NCBI GenBank assembly: GCA_043820105.1
Contig: JBDREC010000004.1
Span: 1 to 64,000 of the forward strand
Reading direction: 5' to 3'
DNA from: JBDREC01 sp043820105 [NCBI: Pseudomonadota bacterium]
GTDB lineage: Bacteria; Bdellovibrionota_F; JAHFAK01
DNA length: 64,000 bases
The translations under genes were made by a program, and so were the position numbers. Below are positions 8,455 to 16,985 of this stretch, in pieces. A model generated the notes under the pieces. That model made no database searches, was not told the DNA's origin, and worked only from the letters and a program-made list of their open reading frames with translations. Each line of letters begins with the position of its first letter. The stretch's first letter is position 1.

Positions 8455-9543
8455 ATGATGCGATTAAAAAAAAATGAAATTGATGTCTTAAATTCTTTAA
8501 AACTAGAAATTTTAAAAAATGGGTATGATTTTGATCAAACTATAAAGTTTTGTAATGAGGTGAAGTGTAAAATAAGAGATGAAAAATTTACCTTTACTTA
8601 TGCGGCCTCCTTATTTGCAAACCAAAAAGATATTAATAATACAATTAAGCTTTTAAATTTTAATGATGAGCCCTTTTCAAGAGTTTTAAAAAAATATCTA
8701 ATTGAATCAAATTCTTTTGAACCAGCAGCAATTGTTTTTAAAGATACTTCACCCTATGATGCCTTTGTTAAAACAAATTTTTACAAAGAGCATAAAAAAA
8801 ACACTATAAATGCAATAAGGGAATTTGCTAAAGACAATAGACCAAATCATGTGAATGGTGAAATAAGTATTTTAGATGTTGGTTGTGGAAATGGAATTAT
8901 GCTGGCTGATATTGTTAATTCCATTGCGAGTTTTCATGGTATAAGAAAATTAAATATTGTGCTCCTTGATCCTTCTTGTGAGATGTTAAAATCTGCAAAA
9001 AAATATTGTGAGGAAAAAATCAATTTTGAAATTGATATAATTTGCATCAACAGTTCCGCGCAAGATTTAACTATGCAAGACTATGATTTAATAAAGAGTA
9101 AAAAACCTTATTGGTTTATTAATTCAGCTTTTGCATTTCATCACATGCCTTGTGATAAGAAAATTGAAGCATTAAAAAAACTTAAATCTATATCAAGTAA
9201 ATTTCTTTTAACAGAAGTTCATTTTAATCATGATTTGCCTCAAAAAGATTCGCCAGAACTAGTTTATTCTGTTTATAAATTTTATGGCTTTATTTTTAAT
9301 GATATTATAAATAGCCCTTTATCAGAACTTGAGAAAAAATCTAGTATGTATCAATTTATGCTAGCAGAAGCAATTAACATCTTAAGCAAAGAACGTGGAA
9401 AAAGGATCGATTATCATACACCTATTGAGCATTGGAAAGAAATCTTTGAACTTTCTGGGTTTCGTGAGAAAAAAACACATAAAGTAGTAACTTGTCAGGA
9501 TGGTATTCTTACATTTGTTATGGAAGCTGAAGCAGCTTATTGA
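8455..9543 (+). CDS. Class I SAM-dependent methyltransferase
   Basis: The protein has 362 residues. After an N-terminal helical extension of about 130 residues that I do not recognise, a class I SAM-binding motif I appears at residues 138-146 (ILDVGCGNG), followed by LNIVLLDPS (motif II-like acidic strand) and a WFINSAFAFHHM segment that corresponds to motif IV/V. The C-terminal EHWKEIFELSGF is typical of methyltransferases of this class. The methylated substrate cannot be predicted. The gene ends with a 26-base tail-to-tail overlap with the neighbouring acetyltransferase gene. Confidence 0.75.
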   Translation: MMRLKKNEIDVLNSLKLEILKNGYDFDQTIKFCNEVKCKIRDEKFTFTYAASLFANQKDINNTIKLLNFNDEPFSRVLKKYLIESNSFEPAAIVFKDTSPYDAFVKTNFYKEHKKNTINAIREFAKDNRPNHVNGEISILDVGCGNGIMLADIVNSIASFHGIRKLNIVLLDPSCEMLKSAKKYCEEKINFEIDIICINSSAQDLTMQDYDLIKSKKPYWFINSAFAFHHMPCDKKIEALKKLKSISSKFLLTEVHFNHDLPQKDSPELVYSVYKFYGFIFNDIINSPLSELEKKSSMYQFMLAEAINILSKERGKRIDYHTPIEHWKEIFELSGFREKKTHKVVTCQDGILTFVMEAEAAY

Positions 9544-10078
9544 TTTTATCTAGCTTCTTAATTTTTCCCCATTTCTTTTTATTAATCTTCATTCTTACAA
9601 GGTCCCAGGTTTCATCATCTGACCACCTTACATCATTTTCAAGATAATCAAATTGCTCAAAACCAAGTTTTTTATATAAGCCCAATGCTACTAAATTAAA
9701 AGCAAAAACCTTTAGGTTCACTTCATTCATTTTTAATTTGTAAAAGGCATGATCTAGGGTTAGTGCAACTAAATTAAGTCCATAATATTTCCCTGGTTGA
9801 CCTACTATAATTCTACCAATAGTACATATCTTTTCTTTGTAATCTATTCTTAAAATTTGACTATGACCTATGGTTTTGTTGTCTGCAGTTTCTGTTGCTT
9901 TAAATAAATAAATTAATGGAGGATTTTTGTTTGTCTTTAGAAACAAATTGTTAAGTTGCTTATGATCAAGGGGAAAAGATAATTTTATTCCTCCCCACTG
10001 CATCAAGAATTTTTCATCAGGGATCCAATTTATTAATAAGTAAAAATCGGTTTTTCCAAATGGTTTAAGTTTTATCAT
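9518..10078 (-). CDS. GNAT-family N-acetyltransferase
   Basis: This 186-residue protein has the GNAT layout: an N-terminal substrate part beginning MIKLKPFGKTDFYLLINWI, a central strand GHSQILRIDYKEKICTIGRIIVG followed by the acetyl-CoA loop QPGKYYGLN, and a final LKVFAFNLVALGLYKKLGFEQF helix-strand characteristic of the RimJ/RimL-like branch. It should transfer an acyl group from acyl-CoA to an amine, possibly a protein N-terminus or an amino sugar. The gene stands alone. A purine-poor leader precedes the ATG at 10078, and no promoter was identified. Confidence 0.75.
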   Translation of the reverse strand: MIKLKPFGKTDFYLLINWIPDEKFLMQWGGIKLSFPLDHKQLNNLFLKTNKNPPLIYLFKATETADNKTIGHSQILRIDYKEKICTIGRIIVGQPGKYYGLNLVALTLDHAFYKLKMNEVNLKVFAFNLVALGLYKKLGFEQFDYLENDVRWSDDETWDLVRMKINKKKWGKIKKLDKINKLLQLP

Positions 10079-10141
10079 CCATTAGCCTTTAATTTATATA
10101 ATAATTTTAAATATTTATTTTGTTTTGTCGATTTATATTTT

Positions 10142-10157
10142 TGTAACATAAATCACT
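10142..10157 (+). promoter_or_regulatory. CRP-like operator with -10 box (class II geometry)
   Basis: TGTAA-N6-TCACT matches the CRP palindrome TGTGA-N6-TCACA. A TATGAT -10 box starts at 10180, exactly 38 bases after the first base of the site. The same arrangement precedes two other R-N-D lipoprotein genes in this window. Confidence 0.6.
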
Positions 10158-10233
10158 TTTTTTTTAATCATACTTATGATATGATATTAATAATATATAC
10201 AATATATTAGTATAAAAGGGAGGGGTTGGTCCT

Positions 10234-12549
10234 ATGTTGCTTTTATATATTAAATCAACAGGTTATAAGATGGTTAAAAATTCTGCTATTGCTTTTAAAT
10301 TAAGGCTGGCAAGAAAAATGTTAATAATTACAGTTGCTTTGCTGGCTTTAACTATTCTGTTATTTTCAGGCTGTTTGCAAGGTGAAAATGGCCAGCCTAA
10401 TTCAGGAACAAGCGGAAATGTGAATGATTCTGAAGGAATAGAGGAAGATAGTATTACAACAGAAGATGATTTAGGTATTGTTGATTCTGCAGATGTAACT
10501 GAGGCAATAGAAGATGCTATTGATAGTATAACATCTCCTGTAAATCTTCCGGTGCCTAGCGAAATAGATGAAGTTGATTATGCTTTTACCATTTCTGCAA
10601 ATCTCCCAGTAACAGACATTGAATCCTCGGCTAAGTTAAGTGATTTTAGTTTAATTTCTAGAAATGATATTATTTCCAGGAATGACAATAATCCAGGAAA
10701 TTCTTCATATTTATCTAAATCTAAAAAACTAAAATATTCAACTTTAGCTTCACCAGCTATAGCTTGTGTTAAGATTGAACAAGATAGAGTTAGCGGAGAG
10801 CTTACAACTAAAGCCTATATTGCAGAAGAAGATGGAACTGTTGTAATCTTTTGGGAGGATTTTCCAGATGAAGTAAATACAACTTTTTCAATTTATGTAA
10901 AAGATGAAACTTATGGTTGGATACATTTTGAGGATATTGTTACTGAAAGTGATTTAGATGAAGTTTATCATTCAATCGATTTTTCTAGCTATAGTTCTTC
11001 AATTGATTTAGGAAGTTTAGCAATTGAAAACTCAAAACTTATTTCTTCTAGCTCTCTAAATTTAACAAGTTCTCCTGATCCTGTTGGAGGATTATCTTCT
11101 GTTTCTGAGTTTTATGCCTATGGGCACATTACTCAAAGAATAGGCACTGATGATTCAAATACTCTTTATGCAATTACTACTGATGGATCTGATGTTACAA
11201 CATGGCTTTTTAATCAGTCACAATTTCTAGATGATGGATATACAAATAATGGTAATTCTGCAAATCTAATTATTACTCCAAGTGATCTGGCTATTGAGGG
11301 GTCCTTTAAACAAACAATTGTGGTTAGTGATGAAGATTATACTTCTTTTTACGCCACATTTTTTAATACCCATTTAATAGATTCAACTCTAGATATTAAT
11401 ACCTCTAGTCCTGTATCTTATATGCCTCCAGATGCAATTCACTATGAAGCGGATGATTTTTTAAGAGGGAAACTTTTAGCATTTGGGGATAGTCGGAACA
11501 AAATATTTTCAGCAGGTGCTTCCAAGTCAATAACAGGAGGGCATGGTGATTATGCTGTCTGGCATTCTTTTACAAGCTCAGGCATTCTGGTTTCTCCTGA
11601 GGTTTATCATGATAATGTGGAAGCAATAGCCCAAGGTATTTATTATGGAGGCACAACTGATGCTGATACAGATGGAACAAACTTTGTAATTGCCAATAAG
11701 GGCGCTGGAGGAAAAAAGATTGTAGCCAGGTTAATAAATTCTTCCTATAGTATTACTACTACAAAAATATTTGAAGCAAGCTCAAGCATTTCAGATCCAA
11801 GAGTTGCCGTAAATAATTATGGCCATGGTATTATTGTTTTTAAGGCAGATGGAGATTTATATTACTCAATTATTGATACAAATGAGGCAAGTATTTCAGA
11901 TGCAATTCTTTTTGATCTTGCTTCTTTTAATTGTACTTCAGATGGATTTATAGACGTAGTTGTTTTAAACTCTGATAAAGTAATAATTAAAAATGGTTAT
12001 AATGCACAGTCAAAAGTTTGTTTAATCGCCTCAGATTACTCTGAGGAGGGACTTGATTTTACAGACTCCTGGACAAAAAATCCTTCAGTAGCTTCAAATT
12101 ACTCAAAACTTGGCTCTATATATGATAAAGACATGCTTGCCTTAATCCACGGATGGCAGCCTGGTTATGGAGAAGCTCTTAAAATAACAAAATATAATAA
12201 AGATGGCTTATCTGATAATGAAAATGGAATTACCATTATAACTTCAGATAGTTCTACTGTCCGAGCTCCAAAGCTAACCAGTATAAGTGTTTCAGGTGAT
12301 GCGCAAGGTCGAATTCTTGCTTCTTGGATTGCACAAGTTCCAAATGAAAGCACAGCTTATGTCTATGCAGTTGTTTTTACAGCCAATGGAGATGTTATTA
12401 ATTCTGACGATGATAAATTTTTGGTTAATTCAGGAGTATTGAATTATCTTGAAAATGTTTCAGGAGCAATGCTTGATAATGGGAAATTTGTGATTACCTA
12501 TACCTTGGCTGGTTCTACCAGTAACTATCTATACAACTTAAGCCTTTAG
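10234..12549 (+). CDS. Large surface lipoprotein with R-N-D motif domain
   Basis: This 771-residue protein has a long signal sequence ending in a lipobox (LLFSGC, Cys47), so it should be lipid-anchored on the membrane. An acidic, low-complexity spacer follows, then two copies of the motif I-S-R-N-D at residues 141-151. A beta-rich domain ends with SSIDLGSLAI, and the remaining 500 residues are rich in short beta strands with Asp/Gly turns, propeller- or sandwich-like, but I do not recognise the family. Three other lipoproteins in the window share the R-N-D region and the DLG ending. A strong GGGAGGGG ribosome-binding site lies 9-16 bases before the chosen ATG; a second ATG at 10270 is possible. 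A CRP-like site controls the promoter. Confidence 0.7.
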   Translation: MLLLYIKSTGYKMVKNSAIAFKLRLARKMLIITVALLALTILLFSGCLQGENGQPNSGTSGNVNDSEGIEEDSITTEDDLGIVDSADVTEAIEDAIDSITSPVNLPVPSEIDEVDYAFTISANLPVTDIESSAKLSDFSLISRNDIISRNDNNPGNSSYLSKSKKLKYSTLASPAIACVKIEQDRVSGELTTKAYIAEEDGTVVIFWEDFPDEVNTTFSIYVKDETYGWIHFEDIVTESDLDEVYHSIDFSSYSSSIDLGSLAIENSKLISSSSLNLTSSPDPVGGLSSVSEFYAYGHITQRIGTDDSNTLYAITTDGSDVTTWLFNQSQFLDDGYTNNGNSANLIITPSDLAIEGSFKQTIVVSDEDYTSFYATFFNTHLIDSTLDINTSSPVSYMPPDAIHYEADDFLRGKLLAFGDSRNKIFSAGASKSITGGHGDYAVWHSFTSSGILVSPEVYHDNVEAIAQGIYYGGTTDADTDGTNFVIANKGAGGKKIVARLINSSYSITTTKIFEASSSISDPRVAVNNYGHGIIVFKADGDLYYSIIDTNEASISDAILFDLASFNCTSDGFIDVVVLNSDKVIIKNGYNAQSKVCLIASDYSEEGLDFTDSWTKNPSVASNYSKLGSIYDKDMLALIHGWQPGYGEALKITKYNKDGLSDNENGITIITSDSSTVRAPKLTSISVSGDAQGRILASWIAQVPNESTAYVYAVVFTANGDVINSDDDKFLVNSGVLNYLENVSGAMLDNGKFVITYTLAGSTSNYLYNLSL

Positions 12550-12571
12550 ATTTTTCTCTAATTTTTAATTT

Positions 12572-12587
12572 TGTAATATTAATCACT
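12572..12587 (+). promoter_or_regulatory. CRP-like operator with -10 box (class II geometry)
   Basis: TGTAA-N6-TCACT is followed by a TATAAT box at 12610-12615, whose first base is 38 bases after the start of the site. About 55 bases around it resemble the promoter of the preceding lipoprotein gene. Confidence 0.62.
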
Positions 12588-12673
12588 ATTGTTTCTTTTT
12601 ATTGTATGATATAATTTATATATACACACATTTTTGTGTCTGATGCAGGGGAGCAATTTTAAGGGGGTAGAAA

Positions 12674-14164
12674 ATGGGGAAGTGCTGTATTTGTTTTATA
12701 TCATTGTGTATTTTTCTTTCATGCTCGTCCTTCAATAACTTTGATTATCGATTTTTAGTTGGGTCTTCATCATCTGGCGATGAGTCCTATTTAATTTTAT
12801 CAGGTATTATAACCAGAAATGATCTGCAAAACATTGATAACATATTAACAAGAAATGATCTTTTTCTTAATCGTGAGATTCTTGAAGTAAATAATGTTGC
12901 TATTGATAGTTTAGGCAGTGATTCTGATGAAATTATTCAAAGAAATGATTTATCTGCCACTTTATCAGAAGACATTCTAATTAAATCAACATCACTTTTC
13001 ATGACTTGTGATGCAATTTTGTCAATTAAAAGCTCAAAAGGTTATGAAGAAAGTGATGAAATTAATCTCTATGATTCAAATTTCTTATATGCTGATGTGG
13101 ATTCAGATGGCTATTTTGAGATAAAGGTTTACGCCAGTTCTTACATCGCCCAGCTAACCAATTTTACAATTAGAAATGAACTTACTGGAGATCCAATTGT
13201 TTCATTTAATTTTCAAAAGGGCAGTGCGCTTTTTGAAGGAATTGAAATGCAAGATGCTGACATCGATTTGGGTGAAATCAGGTTTAGTTCAGAAAGAGCC
13301 AGTATTGATATTAATGATATTCCTGATATTATTGGTATTGAAGAAATAGATGTAGAAGATTCAATTGATGATGAAGCATCATTGGAAGCCGGTAGTGAAA
13401 ACGCTCAAGGGGAAAATGTTTTGACAGATAAAAATGAAAATGAAGATGAAGAAGAAGTTGAGACATATCAGTCCTGCAATAATTTAGATTCTATAGATAG
13501 CTTATTTTTATCTACTAATATTGATGAAAATGAAGGAAGTATAATCTCAGATTATTCATCTTCTGAAAATGAAGGAACATTATACAATGGTTCTTGGGGA
13601 AATGGTTCTATTGTAGATGGTATGCAAACAACTTACTTTGATGGCAGCTCAACATTCATTCGTTTTCCTGATATTGGACCAGCCTTAGAGGATGAAATTA
13701 CTGTTATGGCATGGGTAGATAGGGCCTCTATATCTTTAGGAGATACAATTATAAGTAAATGGAATATGGATCAAAATGATGGCGATTCTTTCTTTTTATC
13801 TGTTGGTTGGGATGCTGCTTCATTTATGGTTGATACCTGGAATGGATCATATAACGAAGGTGAAGCTATTCATATAAACTCTAATCGACAGTGGTATCAC
13901 ATTGCAGGTTCTTATACAAAAAACACAATTAAGCTTTATGTAAATGGAGAGCTAATTGGCAGTCAAAATATATCAGGTGACGATTTAAAATATGATGCTA
14001 CAATTCCTTATGATATTGGAAAACAATATAATCCAAATGATGAAGATAGTGAAGACAACTATTGGTTCAAGGGATATATATCAGGAGTAAAGGTTTTTAA
14101 TACAGAAATTTCTGAAGAAGCAATATCTGCATATTATGAGTGTATGGATAATTTTGTAGATTAA
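12674..14164 (+). CDS. Lipoprotein with R-N-D motif domain and C-terminal LamG domain
   Basis: The 496-residue protein begins with a short signal peptide ending at a lipobox (IFLSCSS, Cys17). Three R-N-D motifs follow: IITRNDL at 45-51, ILTRNDL at 57-63 and IIQRNDL at 87-93. A beta domain closes with DADIDLGEIRF. After a very acidic linker (residues about 225-270), residues 290-490 form a LamG/concanavalin-like jelly roll: YFDGSSTFIRFPD, VMAWVDR, WYHIAGSYTKNTIKLYVNGELIG and a final GYISGVKVFNTEIS. Such domains bind glycans or proteins outside the cell. The gene has its own CRP-like promoter and a GGGGG ribosome-binding site, and ends in a 4-base overlap with another LamG gene on the opposite strand. 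Confidence 0.78.
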   Translation: MGKCCICFISLCIFLSCSSFNNFDYRFLVGSSSSGDESYLILSGIITRNDLQNIDNILTRNDLFLNREILEVNNVAIDSLGSDSDEIIQRNDLSATLSEDILIKSTSLFMTCDAILSIKSSKGYEESDEINLYDSNFLYADVDSDGYFEIKVYASSYIAQLTNFTIRNELTGDPIVSFNFQKGSALFEGIEMQDADIDLGEIRFSSERASIDINDIPDIIGIEEIDVEDSIDDEASLEAGSENAQGENVLTDKNENEDEEEVETYQSCNNLDSIDSLFLSTNIDENEGSIISDYSSSENEGTLYNGSWGNGSIVDGMQTTYFDGSSTFIRFPDIGPALEDEITVMAWVDRASISLGDTIISKWNMDQNDGDSFFLSVGWDAASFMVDTWNGSYNEGEAIHINSNRQWYHIAGSYTKNTIKLYVNGELIGSQNISGDDLKYDATIPYDIGKQYNPNDEDSEDNYWFKGYISGVKVFNTEISEEAISAYYECMDNFVD

Positions 14165-15186
14165 TTTTCTAAATAAAAGTCATATATTTTTTTTACACCC
14201 GTTTCGTCAAAATCTTTATTAAAAATCATAATTTCATCAATAATACCGTAATAATGATCACCTAAACTTTCAAGACTTGCTACATAATCTTCTTTAAAAA
14301 CAGGACTACAGGCTTCATTGTCATTAATTAAAGATATGTCCTCTTGTCTGTTTTCAATTAATTCTCCGTTTAAAAAAAATGAAACTTCGAGGATATTTTC
14401 AGATATTGCTTTGACGCTAATTCCAACAAACTGAAATGTGTTTTTTTCAAAAGAATAATATGCATCTGTGTTTATATTTAAACCACAGCCTTCTATTGAT
14501 CCCAAATCAAGTCCTGGTCTAAATGATGGAAGGATGTTGCTGTTTTCATCTTGTTCTAAAGCAGCGATAAAAGAAAATGATCCACCTCGAATAATTGTTT
14601 GTAGATTGTTTAAAATCCTTGTTTCAGTATCCAGACTAATCCACGCAAAGAAAGAAGCACTATCACCAAGCTTAAGACTGTTGCCAGTATTGCCGTTTAC
14701 ATCATGCATGATTTTTAAAGGATCTGTAAATCCATTTAAATAATAACATTCTCCGCTTGGGCATCTAGAGTTATCTTCAATATATTCATTATGATTTTCA
14801 AGATCAACCATTTCACCATATTCTTCAGTGTGCCATGTATGTGTATGGTCAGAAACCCCTATACTGCAGCCATTATGAAAGTAAAAAGTAAAATCAGTGT
14901 CCGCTGTATCATAATTTGGATCTGTTTTTACATACATGGAGTCTTCATAGGAGGTTCGCTTATCAAGATCAAATGAATAATATTCAATGAGTCCATCAAC
15001 AAGGCCACATCCAATTTCAAATTGTTCACTGGTATCTTGGAGATTGCTTGATGAGCCAAATGGATTGTCTAAATTGCTTGAGCTACATGATTCTTCGTTG
15101 TTAAGCAAAAGTAAAAGTCCATTGGCATAAAGATAAAATGGAAGCAGTAAAAAAAGCGTGATTTTGATGCAGAATTTCATTTGCAC
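14161..15186 (-). CDS. Secreted LamG/concanavalin-like domain protein
   Basis: This 341-residue protein has an N-terminal hydrophobic signal (residues 1-26) and a Cys near residue 33 (NNEESCSSSN) that does not form a good lipobox, so I read it as secreted. The rest matches the LamG-type jelly roll: LVDGLIEYYSFD, CYYLNGFTDPLKI, SFFAWISLDTE, a VSFFLNGELIENRQ strand and the typical closing YGIIDEIMIFNKDFDE. Several cysteines may form disulfides. Its neighbour on the opposite strand carries the same fold attached to an R-N-D domain, suggesting related surface roles. Ligand unknown. Confidence 0.7.
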   Translation of the reverse strand: MQMKFCIKITLFLLLPFYLYANGLLLLLNNEESCSSSNLDNPFGSSSNLQDTSEQFEIGCGLVDGLIEYYSFDLDKRTSYEDSMYVKTDPNYDTADTDFTFYFHNGCSIGVSDHTHTWHTEEYGEMVDLENHNEYIEDNSRCPSGECYYLNGFTDPLKIMHDVNGNTGNSLKLGDSASFFAWISLDTETRILNNLQTIIRGGSFSFIAALEQDENSNILPSFRPGLDLGSIEGCGLNINTDAYYSFEKNTFQFVGISVKAISENILEVSFFLNGELIENRQEDISLINDNEACSPVFKEDYVASLESLGDHYYGIIDEIMIFNKDFDETGVKKIYDFYLEN

Positions 15187-15410
15187 TCCGTATAAAATGT
15201 TTTGTGTAATTAATAACTTACAAGAATAATATATGCTTTTTGAATTCGGTTTTAAGTTTTATAACAAAGATTTTTAATAATGTCAAATCATCAAAAAGTC
15301 AAAAAGTTGGCAGCCAACGTTCAATCCAAAATGGCTCACTCATTTTTAAGCTCATTCACACTTGACCTTTTATATGAAACTGATAATAAGCAAAATGCTG
15401 CAGACAAAAG

Positions 15411-15455
15411 CCTTAAGTTGTTAGCTGAAGGCTGATCGCTGAAAGCTGATTGCTT
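15411..15455. repeat. Short tandem GCTGAAAGCTGA-type repeat
   Basis: Four imperfect units of AGCTGA(A/T)(G/C) lie just upstream of the threonine dehydrogenase gene. This belongs to the family of short intergenic tandem arrays seen across the window. Confidence 0.6.
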
Positions 15456-15475
15456 ATTACTAATAGGTGCTAAAT

Positions 15476-16423
15476 ATGAAAAATATTCTTGTAATGGGTG
15501 CTTCTGGTCAAATTGGTTCAGAATTAACTTGTGCTCTTAGAAAAGAGTATGGTGATTCAAATGTTGTTGCTTCTGATATTAAAAAAGGTTTATGGGCAAA
15601 TGCTTGCGATGAAGGACCCTTTGAATATCTAAATGCAACAGAAGGCGAAAAGATTCTAGATGTTGTAAAGAAATACAATATCGATACTATTTTCAATCTT
15701 GTTGCCTTGTTATCAGCAACAGCAGAAGAAAAACCTCAACTTGCCTGGGATATCAATGTTGGTTCACTTGTTAAAATTTTAGAAATAGCCAGAGAAAATA
15801 ATTGTGCAGTTTTTACTCCAAGTTCAATTGGTGCCTTTGGACCTAGTACTCCTAAAGATAAAACCCCACAGCTTACAATTCAAAGACCAAGCACTATTTA
15901 TGGTGTAACTAAAGTTTCAGGAGAGCTGCTTTGTGATTATTATTACCAAAAATTTGGAGTTGATACCAGAGGTTTAAGATATCCTGGCATTATCTCAAAT
16001 GTTGCTTTACCTGGCGGTGGAACCACTGATTACGCTGTACATATTTATTATGAAGCTATAAAGAATAAAAAATATACATCCTTTATTGATAAAGGAACTT
16101 TCATTGATATGATGTATATGCCTGATGCATGTCGTGCTGCAATGGAGCTTATGGAAGCAGACCCAGTAAAACTTAATCACAGGAATGCATACAATGTTAC
16201 AGCAATGAGTTTTGAGCCAGAAATGCTAGCTAGAGAAATTAAAAAACATATTCCAGATTTTGTGCTTTCATATAACGTTGATCCCATAAGACAGAGAATC
16301 GCTAATTCTTGGCCTGATAGTATTGATGATACTGCTGCAAAAGAAGATTGGGGATGGAAGGCTGAATTTGATCTTATTAAGATGACAGAAGATATGATTA
16401 GAGTGTTGAAGGAAAAGTTATAA
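15476..16423 (+). CDS. L-threonine 3-dehydrogenase, SDR/epimerase type
   Basis: The protein oxidises L-threonine to 2-amino-3-ketobutyrate with NAD+. It is a short-chain dehydrogenase of the epimerase-like type, unrelated to the zinc enzyme of E. coli. GASGQIG at residues 8-14 binds NAD, Y142 and K146 in YGVTK are the catalytic pair, and LRYPGIISN with PGGGTTDYAVHIYYEAI and MMYMPDACRA are diagnostic of this threonine dehydrogenase group. I chose the ATG at 15476; AGGTG nine bases upstream is its ribosome-binding site, although an upstream GTG is in frame. The next steps of threonine breakdown are encoded 2.6 kb downstream (2-amino-3-ketobutyrate CoA ligase), with AcpS, an acyl-CoA synthetase and an acyl carrier protein in between on the same strand. 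Confidence 0.88.
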   Translation: MKNILVMGASGQIGSELTCALRKEYGDSNVVASDIKKGLWANACDEGPFEYLNATEGEKILDVVKKYNIDTIFNLVALLSATAEEKPQLAWDINVGSLVKILEIARENNCAVFTPSSIGAFGPSTPKDKTPQLTIQRPSTIYGVTKVSGELLCDYYYQKFGVDTRGLRYPGIISNVALPGGGTTDYAVHIYYEAIKNKKYTSFIDKGTFIDMMYMPDACRAAMELMEADPVKLNHRNAYNVTAMSFEPEMLAREIKKHIPDFVLSYNVDPIRQRIANSWPDSIDDTAAKEDWGWKAEFDLIKMTEDMIRVLKEKL

Positions 16424-16427
16424 GAAT

Positions 16428-16459
16428 CGTACAGCGTACAGTGTACAGCGTACGGCGTG
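16428..16459. repeat. Short tandem GTACAGC-type repeat
   Basis: Four imperfect units of CGTACAG(C/T) stand between the threonine dehydrogenase stop and the AcpS ribosome-binding site. The unit GTAC is itself palindromic, so a hairpin is possible. Confidence 0.65.
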
Positions 16460-16480
16460 AAATTTATATGAGGTGAATTT

Positions 16481-16855
16481 GTGATTTTTGGTATTGGTGT
16501 TGATATAATTGAGGTAAGTAGGCTTGATAAAGAAGCTAAGATATCTGATAACTTCTTTAGTCGTGTTTTTACTGAAAAAGAAATTGAATATTGTGAGTCT
16601 AAGAAGTTTTCAGCTCAGCATTATGCTGGTAGATTTGCGGCTAAAGAAGCTTTTTTTAAAGCATTAGGGACAGGCTTAAGGGATGGATTGACCTGGAAAG
16701 ATGTAGAGCTCACTAATGATGAACTTGGAAAACCAAGTCTATGTTTTTCAGGAAGAGCAAAAGAAATTATTAAAGAAAAAAATATTAAAAATGCGCAAGT
16801 ATCTTTGTCACATATAAAGAAGCTTGCTAAGGCATTTGTTATACTGGAGACTTAG
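16481..16855 (+). CDS. acpS: Holo-[acyl-carrier-protein] synthase
   Basis: AcpS moves 4'-phosphopantetheine from CoA to the serine of apo-ACP. The 124-residue protein has the expected length and motifs: GIGVDIIEVSRL at the N-terminus with the magnesium-binding Asp, RVFTEKEIEYC, and RFAAKEAFFKALGTG with the catalytic Glu-Lys. It starts with GTG after a GAGGTG ribosome-binding site. In many bacteria acpS sits with cell-wall or other housekeeping genes; here it is inside an operon that also holds a dedicated ACP (18711), so it probably charges that carrier as well as the fatty-acid ACP. Confidence 0.95.
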   Translation: MIFGIGVDIIEVSRLDKEAKISDNFFSRVFTEKEIEYCESKKFSAQHYAGRFAAKEAFFKALGTGLRDGLTWKDVELTNDELGKPSLCFSGRAKEIIKEKNIKNAQVSLSHIKKLAKAFVILET

Positions 16856-16970
16856 TTATAAGTTGTAAGTCGTAAGTCGTAAGTCATAAGTCGTAAGTCA
16901 TAAGTCGTAAGTCGTAAGACATAAGACATTCTTACCACTTATAGCTTACCACTTACCACTTACCACTTGC
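16855..16970. repeat. Heptamer array with complementary arms (GTAAGTC / CTTACCA)
   Basis: About ten units of (G)TAAGTC(G/A) at 16857-16927 are followed by five units of CTTACCA at 16930-16970. GTAAG in the left arm pairs with CTTAC in the right, so the transcript can form a long, regularly interrupted hairpin between acpS and the acyl-CoA synthetase gene. Confidence 0.75.
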
Positions 16971-16985
16971 TCCAAAGGAGACAAC

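Noticed and set aside
16855-16970. CRISPR array
   Set aside because: Units are 7 bases without spacers, and no cas gene is nearby; the same applies to the other arrays.
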